Numbered from the stretch's first letter, positions 35,798-45,408 are shown. The stretch is DNA of 64,000 bases from Mycolicibacterium rhodesiae NBB3 (GCF_000230895.2 NC_016604.1:806001-870000); one strand, 5' to 3'. The notes: a model not told the origin generated them from the sequence alone. Translations and numbers: made by a program.

Positions 35798-37285
35798 CTA
35801 GGACTTCAACACGTCTAGGAGTCTTGACAGCGGGACGGTCGCGAATCCGATGGCTGCGTCACCGATTCCGTAGGGAACGATCAGCATCCCGGAATGTACG
35901 ATCCCACCGCAGGAATACACGACGTTGGGAACGTAGCCGTTCTGCTCATCGGCGGCCGGACTCAGCAGCGGCTCTCGGAGCTGCCCGACGATCCGTGACG
36001 GATTCTCCAAGTCGAGCAATACGGCGCCGATCCGGTACGTGCGCATCGGACCGACACCGTGGGTGAGCACCAGCCATCCCGCCTCGGTTTCGATGGGCGG
36101 CCCACAGTTTCCGAGCTGCAGCGCCTCCCAGGTCCGGGTCGGCTGCTGGCAGGGCACGGACGACGTCCACGCGAACGGGGCATCCGAGAACGCAAACGAG
36201 TTCGATTCGCGGTCCGCCCTCGACATGGCGGCGTAGTGACCGCGGACCCGGCGGGGAAACAGCGCCAATCCCTTGTTGGCGGCCGCGGTGCCCACCATCG
36301 GCGTGGAGGTGAACGAGGTGAAATCCTCGGTCTCCAGCAGCTGCTGACTGATGTGCGTACCGCTGTACGCCGTGTAGCTCGCATAGAATCTGACCGAGCC
36401 GTCGTCGTCGACGAACCGGACGAACCGTGCATCCTCCATCCCCGCGGCCTCCGCGCCCATTGCGGGCCACAGAACGCGCTCGGAGAGAGGGGTGTTCCCG
36501 GCGAATTCGACGCCGTATGTCCTGTCGGCGATGGTTTGAATCAGCGAAATCGTCTCGGCCGTGTGACTGTGCGTCCTTCGAGCCCTTCCGAGCCTGGCGA
36601 GTTGTTCATCGAGATCGGACCGAGTGAACCGCTCGCCAAGGGCGTCGAGGACGAAGTCAGCACCCTCTCCGGCGTCGTGCAGCCGGGTGAGCTCACTCCG
36701 TAATACCGCAGCATCCAGCAGAACCGGCACGATGTTGCCCACGGTGGCGAACGACGGGGCAGCATCCATTGCCACGCCGCCGGAGGCGTCGATGAGTCCC
36801 GTGCGGAATCCGATCGACGATATGTGTCCCTCCCCGATTCCCCGCACGCTCATCACGAATCGCAGGCTGCCGACGGGAGTCCCCGTCTGGTCCGGGTGAG
36901 CCACCATGCTGGGATTGCACAGGGCTGCGCCCTCGATTGCGTACTCGCTCGTGAACGTCGCGCCCAGCAACATCATTCGCGCACTGGACAGGCTGGGTGC
37001 TGTGTCCAGCCGGTCGGCAAGGACACGGGCGTGCCTCTGGAATACGCCGATCAGGTCGCGGTGACGGGTATCGAAGCGCGTGACGACATCGTCCAACGAC
37101 ACGCGCACCTCCTCCTCTTCCAGCGCCAGGATGCGCCTCACGACCACGCCCGCGCGGGAATCCTGATGCTCAAAACCCTCCTGCCCGGGGACGAACAGCC
37201 GGGTGATGACCCGGGACGGGTCGGCGGCTAGCCGCTGCGGGCTGCGCGTGACAAGTGCAGAGTGCGTCGATATCCCCGATGTCAT
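35798..37285 (-). CDS. GH130-family glycoside phosphorylase
   Basis: This 495-aa protein has a C-terminal five-bladed GH130 propeller: GMEDARFVRFVDDDGSVRF (the E-D-x-R motif with the catalytic Asp), KGLALFPRRVRGHYAAMSR, LGNCGPPIETEAGWLVLTHG and CGGIVHSGMLIVPYG. Family members phosphorolyse beta-mannosides, releasing mannose-1-phosphate. An N-terminal region of about 130 aa has no family I recognise. It overlaps the upstream (alpha/alpha)6 gene by 4 nt (ATGA). The operon with a GT4 enzyme suggests synthesis and breakdown of the same mannoside. Substrate inferred only from family. Confidence 0.85.
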   Translation of the reverse strand: MTSGISTHSALVTRSPQRLAADPSRVITRLFVPGQEGFEHQDSRAGVVVRRILALEEEEVRVSLDDVVTRFDTRHRDLIGVFQRHARVLADRLDTAPSLSSARMMLLGATFTSEYAIEGAALCNPSMVAHPDQTGTPVGSLRFVMSVRGIGEGHISSIGFRTGLIDASGGVAMDAAPSFATVGNIVPVLLDAAVLRSELTRLHDAGEGADFVLDALGERFTRSDLDEQLARLGRARRTHSHTAETISLIQTIADRTYGVEFAGNTPLSERVLWPAMGAEAAGMEDARFVRFVDDDGSVRFYASYTAYSGTHISQQLLETEDFTSFTSTPMVGTAAANKGLALFPRRVRGHYAAMSRADRESNSFAFSDAPFAWTSSVPCQQPTRTWEALQLGNCGPPIETEAGWLVLTHGVGPMRTYRIGAVLLDLENPSRIVGQLREPLLSPAADEQNGYVPNVVYSCGGIVHSGMLIVPYGIGDAAIGFATVPLSRLLDVLKS

Positions 37286-38301
37286 TGCGGCACTGCAGAA
37301 AAGCGCTGCGCATGCTGCAGTGTCGAGAGCACTGCCAGCGTCGATTCTGCGCCCTGATTGCGGTTCACCCGATCGGCGTGCAGGCCGTCGAATCCGCCAC
37401 CCGTATCGGAATCCCACATCGGCTGTCCCAGGTCGTTGGCCCCCTCGAACCAGGCCGCTGCAGCGCGGATGCCGTCCGGCCACATCGGGTCACTGTCGAC
37501 GCTGGCGGCGCGTGCGCAGGCATCGGCGAGCGAGGACACCTCGATGGGCTGCTGATCGAAGGCAGGCCCTTTCTCGCCGGGTCCTCTGCCCGCGACGGGA
37601 GTGACCGAGAGGTGACCGCCGGACGTCTCGGTGTCGAGAAGCCAGGCCAGTAGATCCAGTCCGCGCTGCCGTAACGGCCCGTCTTCGAGCACGACACCCG
37701 CGGCGATCATCGCCTCGGGCAGCACAGCGTTCGCGTAGGTGAGCCGAGGCTCGGGCCACGGCCATGACGGGTCACCGGTGGATTCGGCGATTGATGCCGC
37801 GTAGTCGATGATCAGCAGCCGCGCCGCGCGATGTTCGGGGTCGAACGCGAGCATCTCGGCGGCACCCAGCGCCGCGAACGCCTTCGCACGCGGCCATGGC
37901 GATCGCTCCTGCGCGCCGCGCTCGAACTGCAGGATGGCAGATTGCCGAGCCCAGACGACGTCACTGCGCGCGGCCGCGGTCCCCAGACCCCAGAGGGAAC
38001 GCCCCCAGGCGTCCTCCACGGCCGGCTCGTCGACCCAATTGCCGTTACTGTTCATCCTGTTTCGGCAGGCGCCGGTGAGTGCTTGTGCTCCGTTCAGGAA
38101 CTGCAGCGCAATTCTGGCGACACCGTTCAGCGTTCGCTGCAGACCGGGCTCGCGGGTGGCGACGACCAGCACCCGGGCCATGTCGTCGGTGCAATATCCG
38201 TGCTCGGGATCGGGTACGGCGATTCGCGCATGCTCGAATGTGCCGCGCCGATCCGTCATGCGGAGCAGGTGGTCGAATATGGGTTCCGGGATGGCGGTCA
38301 T
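37282..38301 (-). CDS. (alpha/alpha)6-barrel protein linked to the glycosyltransferase
   Basis: This 339-aa protein is mostly helical, with repeated Trp/Gly-rich helix pairs (WVDEPAVEDAWGRSLWGLGT, then WPWPEPRLTYANAVLPEAMI), the look of a six-hairpin glycosidase or glycan-binding barrel. It resembles proteins found fused to, or next to, GT4 glycosyltransferases in actinobacteria. An early Asp pair (GYCTDDMARVL) could be part of a catalytic site. ATG 38301 overlaps the glycosyltransferase stop by 4 nt, and its own stop overlaps GH130. A helper in glycan handling is inferred; no reaction is assigned. Confidence 0.7.
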   Translation of the reverse strand: MTAIPEPIFDHLLRMTDRRGTFEHARIAVPDPEHGYCTDDMARVLVVATREPGLQRTLNGVARIALQFLNGAQALTGACRNRMNSNGNWVDEPAVEDAWGRSLWGLGTAAARSDVVWARQSAILQFERGAQERSPWPRAKAFAALGAAEMLAFDPEHRAARLLIIDYAASIAESTGDPSWPWPEPRLTYANAVLPEAMIAAGVVLEDGPLRQRGLDLLAWLLDTETSGGHLSVTPVAGRGPGEKGPAFDQQPIEVSSLADACARAASVDSDPMWPDGIRAAAAWFEGANDLGQPMWDSDTGGGFDGLHADRVNRNQGAESTLAVLSTLQHAQRFSAVPQ

Positions 38302-39491
38302 ACGAGTGCCGGCCGTTCAGCGAGTACCCGCTGAGCCAGCCGCTGGTACGCACCCGCGACGACTCGCCACGACATTGTTGGGGCGAGGCGGCGGGCCTCA
38401 GCAGCCATCGAACCCGCCACGCGCGGATCGGTGATGACCCGCCGAAGCGCAGCTACGAGTGCGTCAGGGTCGTCGTGGTCGACGACGATGCCCGCCCCAC
38501 TGGCCAGGAGTTCATTGGCATGGGGGAATGCCGTCGCGACGACTGGCCGGCCGCTCGCGATGGCGTCGACCAGCACGCCCGAAGTCACCTGATCGGTGGA
38601 GTCATACGGCAGCACCACGACACTCGCGGACTGGGCGAGGGCGTTCAGAGAGGCGACGTCGCGGTAGTCGGAGTCGAAAGCCACGGAGTCGGCCACCCCG
38701 ATGCGACGAGCCTGATCGATACACCGGTTGCGGTACGTCTCGCCCTGTGCGGCAAGCACCTTCGGATGTGTCCGTCCGGCAATGAGGTAACGCGGCCTAC
38801 CGGGGAGATGCCCGAGCGAGCCCATTGCGTCGATCACCCTCTCGATGCCCTTTCCCGGCCCCAAGAGACCCCAGGTCAGCAGGGTGGGTCTGCTCCAGTG
38901 CTTTGCAGCAACTGTCTTCGGGACGGTGGCGCCGTGCGGAATGGTGACGATCTTGCGACGAGTGACATCGAAGTTCACACTCAGTCGTTCGCTTGCAGCC
39001 TCGGACATCACCACAACGCGATCGGCGGCTGCGGCAACAGCCCTGAGCACCGAACGCTGGTGCGCCGTAGGATCTTTGAGAACCGTGTGAGCGATCACGA
39101 TGGACGGCACGCGCAGTCTTTCGATGACATCGATGACATCGTCACCGTCCGTGCCGCCGTAGATGCCGTACTCATGCTGGATGATGGCGACGTCACTGTG
39201 GTTGAGCAATTCGGAGGCCGCAGACACCGAGACCGGCGAGTCGGCGATCAGCTCTCCGACCACGCGCGCGCTTGAACCGACCGCTCTCGAGGGCGGCGAC
39301 CCATCGGCGACCCGTACCACGCTGACCTCGGAGCCATCGGCGGACAATCCGGTGGCCAACGCCGCGCTGAAGGTTGCGAGCCCACACGCCGTCGGTGGAT
39401 GGGTGGTGAGAATGCCGAAGCTAGGTGGATCTGAAAATGGTTGTCCGACAGTAGGATTGGATAAAAACGGAATGGGAGATAAAAGTTTCAA
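38298..39491 (-). CDS. GT4-type glycosyltransferase (copy 2, full length)
   Basis: This 397-aa GT-B enzyme has both halves: an acceptor-side N-terminal domain (FGILTTHPPTACGLATFSAA) and a donor-side domain with PHGATVPKTVA, LTWGLLGPGKGIERVIDAM, VVVLPYDSTDQVTSGVLVDA and RPVVATAFPHANELLASG. These place it in the GT4 family, which uses nucleotide- or phospho-sugars. The only reasonable start is TTG 39491, preceded by GGA at 5-nt spacing. It leads a coupled three-gene operon with the (alpha/alpha)6 and GH130 genes. The paralogue at 31789 lacks about 30 residues of the N-terminal domain. Confidence 0.86.
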   Translation of the reverse strand: MKLLSPIPFLSNPTVGQPFSDPPSFGILTTHPPTACGLATFSAALATGLSADGSEVSVVRVADGSPPSRAVGSSARVVGELIADSPVSVSAASELLNHSDVAIIQHEYGIYGGTDGDDVIDVIERLRVPSIVIAHTVLKDPTAHQRSVLRAVAAAADRVVVMSEAASERLSVNFDVTRRKIVTIPHGATVPKTVAAKHWSRPTLLTWGLLGPGKGIERVIDAMGSLGHLPGRPRYLIAGRTHPKVLAAQGETYRNRCIDQARRIGVADSVAFDSDYRDVASLNALAQSASVVVLPYDSTDQVTSGVLVDAIASGRPVVATAFPHANELLASGAGIVVDHDDPDALVAALRRVITDPRVAGSMAAEARRLAPTMSWRVVAGAYQRLAQRVLAERPALV

Positions 39492-39532
39492 AATGATCCA
39501 GACGTGCGGTTGGTACCTGCATGGCCGGACTT

Positions 39533-39626
39533 GAGCGGTTGCTCGTCGAGATCAGCGGCTGACGGCCGTCTCGTTCCGGAGTGGCTGGTTTCCCAACGCC
39601 TCTGACGGTACACCTCTTCGGGCGGT
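39533..39626 (-). promoter_or_regulatory. Upstream block shared with the first glycosyltransferase (copy 2)
   Basis: Counterpart of 32961-33051; GAGCGGTTGCTC lies at its near end, only 42 bp from the TTG start, so it should be within or next to the promoter. Confidence 0.55.
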
Positions 39627-39649
39627 CACCGTACCTGCCGCCGCGGTGA

Positions 39650-39847
39650 TCAACCCCAGAAACGTCCTGTCTTCCAAGTTTTCTCGTCGCCTTCGACATC
39701 TGTCCACGTACCCGGTGCGTAGTGGTACTGCTGTCTGGCGCCGCCGCGAATGATGTCGAGCGCCCCGTCGTCGTGCTTGTGGTAGACATCGCCGAACCGC
39801 ATGTAATTATCGGCTCCGCCGCCGGCGAGCATCACGGTGACTGTCAT
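39650..39847 (-). CDS. Small conserved hypothetical protein (65 aa)
   Basis: This 65-aa protein (start MTVTVMLAGGGADNYMRFGD) is Gly/Asp/Tyr-rich with a beta-strand-like pattern and no membrane segment. Short proteins of this kind occur in mycobacteria; I know no function. It is the last of three close genes on the minus strand (40010, 39852, 39650), 4 bp after the 52-aa gene. No terminator is obvious downstream. Confidence 0.65.
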   Translation of the reverse strand: MTVTVMLAGGGADNYMRFGDVYHKHDDGALDIIRGGARQQYHYAPGTWTDVEGDEKTWKTGRFWG

Positions 39848-39851
39848 GCGA

Positions 39852-40010
39852 TCAGCGCATCTTCTCTGGGATCGAGCCGATTGCGTGCAGGACATGCTCG
39901 GCCAGCTCGCGGGCAGCTTTCTCGCCGAGTTTGGAGTGAGCCACGATGGTGTCCTTGACGAGGTCGATACGAATCTCGTAGGGCGTACGGAACAATGTCT
40001 GCGAAGTCAT
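39852..40010 (-). CDS. 52-aa small protein in a three-gene operon
   Basis: The frame runs from ATG 40010 to TGA 39852-39854 and encodes 52 aa (MTSQTLFRTPYEIRIDLVKD, continuing through a helical segment with KLGEKAARELAEHVL). Its ATG overlaps the stop of the DUF5994 gene by one base (TGATG), and the next gene starts 4 bp after its stop, which is strong evidence that it is translated. It is charged and probably cytoplasmic. I recognise no family. It is short enough to be missed by length cut-offs. Confidence 0.65.
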   Translation of the reverse strand: MTSQTLFRTPYEIRIDLVKDTIVAHSKLGEKAARELAEHVLHAIGSIPEKMR

Positions 40011-40477
40011 CACGCTTTCCTTTCCAGTTCCCGCGCCGTGAGCGCCAGGAGGTCGGCAACATTCGAGTCATTGCGTGGCGCCGCGGCGGCCATCAGCGTG
40101 GCGTGCGCCTGGTCGGGATCGGTGTTCGGAGGAATCACGAGTAAGGCAATGCGGTCCCGACGTAGGCCGAGAACCTCGAGGGTGTGAACCGGCTGACGCT
40201 GGTATCCGCCGAGCCGGACCACTCGGCCGCCAATGATGAGCTTTCGGGGCGGCTCGGCCCACTCATTGATGTTGTAGATCACGCGGCCGATCGGACCAAG
40301 CCGAACGGACAGAACTGCCAGCAAGTCTGGTAGCTCTGCGGTGAGGTCATCACTGTGCGGCCACCATGCGCCGTCGACATATCCGCTGATGGGAGCCTTG
40401 GGTTTCAGACGCAATCTGGGCGTGCGTTCGGGCGATTTGCGCGGTGGATCGATGGTGGAAGATTGATTCAGCGTCAT
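40010..40477 (-). CDS. DUF5994-like protein
   Basis: This 155-aa protein contains the DUF5994 pattern: SGYVDGAWWPHSDDLTAELP, then IGRVIYNINEWAEPPRKLII and RVVRLGGYQRQPVHTLEVLG. Its function is unknown. The motif recurs in mycobacterial stress-type operons of small proteins. ATG 40477 follows AGGAG. It overlaps the 52-aa gene by one base, so three small proteins are made in a row. The 141 bp upstream contain TCATATGA (near 40548) but no clear promoter. Confidence 0.78.
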   Translation of the reverse strand: MTLNQSSTIDPPRKSPERTPRLRLKPKAPISGYVDGAWWPHSDDLTAELPDLLAVLSVRLGPIGRVIYNINEWAEPPRKLIIGGRVVRLGGYQRQPVHTLEVLGLRRDRIALLVIPPNTDPDQAHATLMAAAAPRNDSNVADLLALTARELERKA

Positions 40478-40618
40478 CACGACGCTCCTGTCTTGACCGG
40501 GAGCCGGCCAGATCCTGCGAATCGGCGACGACACAACCTTGAACGGTCATATGACGAAGTACCGCCGATATGTACAGCCTACGCGTACTGCTTAAGCGCT
40601 GAGTCAGTCCGCGATCAG

Positions 40619-40972
40619 TCACCAGAGAACCGCGATGGCCGCCGCGCCGAAGGACAGCACGCCGACGGTGACGAACAGCGCACGCGCCACGGGCTCGCCG
40701 GTGCGTTTCTGCCGAGCACTACCCATACCGAGGACACCGCCGATCACCACGAGGATGACGAGCTTGACGCCGATCTTCGGATAGTTCAACTCGACACCCG
40801 CGGGCCAAGGCGCGGCCAGCGCCAGGCCGGTCAGCAGCGAGAGCAGCAGCCCGTAGTCCATGACGCGGGTGAAGCGGAAGCGTCGAGCCGCCGCCTCGGC
40901 GACCCAAGCGCCGAAGGTGACCGCGAAACCTACGATGTGCAACAGCACAACTACGTTTCGTAGTAGCTCCAT
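40619..40972 (-). CDS. Small integral membrane protein (four helices)
   Basis: This 117-aa protein has four hydrophobic helices (about residues 5-25, 38-55, 64-85 and 95-116). It starts MELLRNVVVLLHIVGFAVTF and has basic residues in the loops. Such small four-helix proteins are common in mycobacteria and annotated only as membrane proteins. A TACGCT box (40980-40985, minus strand) lies 7 nt before ATG 40972, so the mRNA may be leaderless. It stands alone between DUF5994 and MPT63. The function is unknown. Confidence 0.75.
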   Translation of the reverse strand: MELLRNVVVLLHIVGFAVTFGAWVAEAAARRFRFTRVMDYGLLLSLLTGLALAAPWPAGVELNYPKIGVKLVILVVIGGVLGMGSARQKRTGEPVARALFVTVGVLSFGAAAIAVLW

Positions 40973-41042
40973 GCGGCGAAGCGTACGAGACAACCACCGG
41001 GTCGGCCAGAGATTTCAGCCGACACGGCAAGATCCCGGCGGC

Positions 41043-41519
41043 TCAGGGCACCCAGGCGAGGATGTCGCGGACGCCGTCGTTGTAGACGACGCTGTTCGGG
41101 TCGACGCCGACGACGTCGAAGTACAGCTTGCCGCTCGACGAGCCATTCGGCGGCACCGCGTTGCCCTGGATGGCCTGCGGAATGAAGACGTTGGTGATCG
41201 CCTGGTACCCCTGGCCGTTCTCCGCGCGGGCGTTGAAACGTGGAATCACCGGGTTGGCCCAGTTTCCGAACGCATTCACCTTCAGCGTCGCTTCGTAGAG
41301 CCGTCCGGCGACCGGATAGGGAATGGTGTCGGTGCTGGGCTGAAGTCCGGTGACGGTATACCCGATCAACGGGCCACCCGAAGCGACGTCATTGATGTGC
41401 TGCTCTACCCCGAACGCCTTGATGCTGTCGGTGGCCGTCGCGACCCCGGTCGCGCCGAGCGCAACACCGGCGGCAATCGCCGTGGCGGCTGCAAGCTTTG
41501 CTAGTCCCCTGGTGCTCAA
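41043..41519 (-). CDS. mpt63: MPT63-family secreted immunoglobulin-like protein
   Basis: This 158-aa protein has a Sec signal peptide (about residues 1-29, AAATAIAAGVALGATGVATA) and a mature beta-sandwich of about 130 residues (DSIKAFGVEQHINDVASGG and the following strands, ending ILAWVP). This matches MPT63/MPB63, a secreted mycobacterial antigen of 159 aa with an Ig-like fold and no known enzymatic activity. The start is TTG 41519 with GGGAGGGAG before it, which gives the expected length; no ATG or GTG would do so. It is divergent from the LLM oxidoreductase gene. Confidence 0.88.
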   Translation of the reverse strand: MSTRGLAKLAAATAIAAGVALGATGVATATDSIKAFGVEQHINDVASGGPLIGYTVTGLQPSTDTIPYPVAGRLYEATLKVNAFGNWANPVIPRFNARAENGQGYQAITNVFIPQAIQGNAVPPNGSSSGKLYFDVVGVDPNSVVYNDGVRDILAWVP

Positions 41520-41631
41520 TGTGGCTCCCTCCCCTGGCGAATTGGATGACTTCACCGATACCCCAACAGCTATGGCCACAGAGCGAAATCTCAAAATTCG
41601 CCGCGCGCGCGAGCACAGGCCGGGCCAGGCG

Positions 41632-41637
41632 TACGGT
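41632..41637 (+). promoter_or_regulatory. -10 box for a leaderless LLM transcript
   Basis: TACGGT lies at -12 to -7 from GTG 41644, which would make the transcript start on the start codon. No Shine-Dalgarno sequence precedes the start. Confidence 0.45.
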
Positions 41638-41643
41638 CCACGT

Positions 41644-42660
41644 GTGTATGTCGACGCGATGACCACCCCCCAGCCACTGCACTCGATCGGCGAACTCGCC
41701 CGTCGCACCGAGGCCGCGGGGTTCTCCGGACTGCTGTTCACCGAAACCGGCCGCACCGCATATCTCAACGCGGCTGTCGCATCCCAGGCAGCGCCGGGCC
41801 TTGACCTGTCGACCGGTGTCGCCGTGGCCTTTCCGCGCAGTCCGTTCGTCACCGCGGCGTCGGCGTGGGAACTGCAGGAGGCGACCGACGGCAAGTTTCG
41901 GCTCGGGCTCGGCACGCAGGTGCGTACGCATGTGGTGCGACGCTACGGCGCGGAATTCGAGCGCCCCGGTCCGCGGCTGCGCGACTACGTGCTGGCCGTC
42001 AAGGCGTGCTTCTCGGCGTTCCGCACCGGAAAGCTCGACCACCACGGCGAGTTCTACGACCTCGACTTCATCAGTCCGCAATGGAGCGCAGGGCCGATCG
42101 ACGCACCGGATCCGAAGGTCGACATCGCGGCGGTCAACCCGTGGATGCTGCGCATGGCAGGCGAAGTCGCCGACGGCGTGCATGTGCATCCGCTCGGCGA
42201 ACCCGGTTACATCGCACGTCATGTGGTGCCGAAAGTCGCTGAGGGCGCGGCCAAGTCGAGTCGTTCCGCGTCAGACATCGCGATCATCGTGCCGGTGATG
42301 ACGATCGTCGGTGACACCGACGAGGAGCGCGCGAAGGAACGCGAGCTGGTGCGGGCCAGCATGAGCTTCTACGGCAGCACCCCCAACTACGCGTTCATCT
42401 GGGACGAGGCCGGGTTCGAGGGCACGACGGCGCGCATCCGCGAGAAGCAGAAGGCCGGCGACTTCAAGGGCATGGCGGCTCAGATCACCGACGAGCACAT
42501 CGCGACGTTCGTCACGGAATCGACGTGGGACGGCCTGGCCGACGCGCTGGTCGCCAAGTACGGGGACACCGCGACCCGCGTCGTGCTGTACAACGCGCTG
42601 GCCGATCCTGAGCGCATCGAACGCTACGGCGCCGTGGCGCGCAGCATTTCGACTGGCTGA
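41644..42660 (+). CDS. LLM-class F420-dependent oxidoreductase
   Basis: This 338-aa protein is a luciferase-like (LLM) TIM barrel. RRTEAAGFSGLLFTETGRTA, STGVAVAFPRSPFVTAASAW and GKFRLGLGTQVRTHVVRRYG are typical of the TIGR03617 F420 subgroup. It should transfer hydride between F420 and an organic substrate. The substrate is unknown, and no F420 biosynthesis genes are adjacent. A longer open frame extends upstream through mpt63 antisense sequence, but GTG 41644 gives the family's start and has a -10 box at exactly the leaderless distance. The antigen 85 gene follows in the same direction. Confidence 0.88.
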   Translation: MYVDAMTTPQPLHSIGELARRTEAAGFSGLLFTETGRTAYLNAAVASQAAPGLDLSTGVAVAFPRSPFVTAASAWELQEATDGKFRLGLGTQVRTHVVRRYGAEFERPGPRLRDYVLAVKACFSAFRTGKLDHHGEFYDLDFISPQWSAGPIDAPDPKVDIAAVNPWMLRMAGEVADGVHVHPLGEPGYIARHVVPKVAEGAAKSSRSASDIAIIVPVMTIVGDTDEERAKERELVRASMSFYGSTPNYAFIWDEAGFEGTTARIREKQKAGDFKGMAAQITDEHIATFVTESTWDGLADALVAKYGDTATRVVLYNALADPERIERYGAVARSISTG

Positions 42661-42671
42661 GCGCTCTATAA

Positions 42672-43808
<1,137 letters not shown>

Positions 43809-43957
43809 TTACTACCCTTCGCAATTACTAGCCCAGCTTTGCGTCAAGCGGCTGGTCAGGCGGTATTCAGGGGCCCCACAGGCGGGTCCTAAAGATTCGC
43901 TAAATCTCGTGGGATTTCGTGCGCCGCTCTATTGACACCCGTGACAATTGGGCGTAT

Positions 43958-43986
43958 GTCTAATACTGTTAGACGTCAGTCTAATA
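43958..43986 (+). promoter_or_regulatory. Operator-like repeat upstream of the amine oxidase
   Basis: GTCTAATACTGTTAGAC (43958-43974) is an inverted repeat (GTCTAA/TTAGAC, 5-nt spacer). A third half-site GTCTAATA lies at 43979-43986, exactly 21 bp from the first. This is the pattern of TetR/AcrR-type operators. No regulator gene is adjacent, so the binding protein must be elsewhere. Confidence 0.6.
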
Positions 43987-44014
43987 GTGCCCAATCGGAC
44001 AGCAGGGGTTTCTC

Positions 44015-45379
44015 ATGGACGTTGATTTCTGCGTGGTGGGTGCCGGTTTCGGCGGACTCACCACGGCGCTGCGGCTGAAGCAGGCCGGACACACCGTCGC
44101 GCTGCTGGAGGCGCGCGACCGCGTCGGCGGTCGAACGTGGACCGAGACCCGCGACGACGGACTGTGGATCGACCGCGGCGGTGCCTGGATCGGGCCGGGC
44201 CAGGATGCTATCTACGCCCTGATGAAGGAGTTCGGCATCGCGAGCTACAAACAGCCCACCGAAGGCGACGCGATGATGTTCGTCGAAGGCAAGAAGTACC
44301 GCTACAACGGCACGATCCCGTTGTCGATGAGCCCGTGGGCGGTGGCCAACATCGGCACGGTCTTCCTCGAACTGACGCAGATGTGCAAACAGATCGACCC
44401 GCACGCGCCGTGGGACGCGCCCAAGGCCAAGAAATGGGATCAGACCACCTGGGCGGGATGGCTGGACCGCAACACGCTGTCGAAGCCGGCGCGTCAGCTA
44501 CTCGAACACTCGGTGGCAGGGCTGTATACCTCTGCGGCATCGGAGATTTCGCTGCTGTTCGTGCTGTATCAGATGGCGTCCGCGGGTGGGCCGAGCTTCG
44601 TGCTCGGAGTCAAGGACGCGGCCGAGGACGAACGCGTGGTCGGCGGGATGGGCGCGATTCATCGCGCGATCTGCAACGAGCTCGGCGACTCGCTGCACTT
44701 GTCGCAGCCGGTGCGCAGCATCGCTCAGGATGCCGACGGCGTCACGGTCCGTTCCGACGACATGGTGGTACGTGCACGGCGTGCGGTTGTCGCCGTGCCG
44801 GTCAGCATCGTCAGCCAGATCAACTTCGAACCGATGCTGCCCATGGACCGCTCGTTCCTGCAGCAGCGGATGCCGTCGGGTGCGGTGTACAAGATCGCGC
44901 TGGTTTACGACGAGCCGTGGTGGCGTGCCGATGGTCTGTCGGGTCAGTCGTTCGGGGCGGGGTCAATGGCGAGTCTGACGATCGATGCCAGCACCGACAG
45001 AGAATCGCCCGCCGTGCTGTGCGTCATCACCGAGGGTCCGGAAGCGCGCAAGATGACGAAGCTCAGCGAGGAGGAGCGCAAGAAAGGGGTGATCGACGCC
45101 GTCGCTGCGAGGTTCGGCGAGAAGGCGCGAACGCTGACGGACTACGTCGAACAGAACTGGACCATCGAGCGGTACTCCGGCGGCGGCATGATCGCGCACG
45201 CCCCGCCGGGTGTGCTCACCGAGTTCGGACCGTCGCTGCGCGAACCGTGTGGCCGCATCCACTGGGCGGGCACGGAAAGCTCGGCGATCATGTACGGGTT
45301 CATCGACGGCGCGGTCCGGTCGGGCGAGCGGGCGGCCGTCGAGGTGATGGAACACGAGGCGATGAAGGTCGCTCCCTGA
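44015..45379 (+). CDS. Flavin monoamine oxidase-family protein
   Basis: This 454-aa flavoenzyme has an N-terminal FAD-binding site (FCVVGAGFGGLTTALRLKQA, then LLEARDRVGGRTWTE), the substrate-domain segment GGAWIGPGQDAIYALMKEFG, and a C-terminal FAD site IHWAGTESSAIMYGFIDGAV. It belongs with monoamine oxidases, and M. tuberculosis AofH is a distant relative. It oxidises an amine (or related C-N bond) with O2, giving H2O2. Its substrate is unknown. The operator-like repeat at 43958 lies 29 bp before ATG 44015, so expression is probably induced or repressed by a specific ligand. Confidence 0.9.
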   Translation: MDVDFCVVGAGFGGLTTALRLKQAGHTVALLEARDRVGGRTWTETRDDGLWIDRGGAWIGPGQDAIYALMKEFGIASYKQPTEGDAMMFVEGKKYRYNGTIPLSMSPWAVANIGTVFLELTQMCKQIDPHAPWDAPKAKKWDQTTWAGWLDRNTLSKPARQLLEHSVAGLYTSAASEISLLFVLYQMASAGGPSFVLGVKDAAEDERVVGGMGAIHRAICNELGDSLHLSQPVRSIAQDADGVTVRSDDMVVRARRAVVAVPVSIVSQINFEPMLPMDRSFLQQRMPSGAVYKIALVYDEPWWRADGLSGQSFGAGSMASLTIDASTDRESPAVLCVITEGPEARKMTKLSEEERKKGVIDAVAARFGEKARTLTDYVEQNWTIERYSGGGMIAHAPPGVLTEFGPSLREPCGRIHWAGTESSAIMYGFIDGAVRSGERAAVEVMEHEAMKVAP

Positions 45380-45408
45380 CCGTCACGCGTCGTGGGTGAG
45401 GCAGGTCT

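Noticed and set aside
41550..41575. GGGTAT on the minus strand upstream of mpt63 as a sigma-F -10 box
   Set aside because: No GTTT at 15-17 nt, so the match is half a promoter only.
43932..43960. TTGACA upstream of the amine oxidase as part of a sigma-A promoter
   Set aside because: No TANNNT box lies at a proper 16-18 nt spacing; TATGTC is a poor match.
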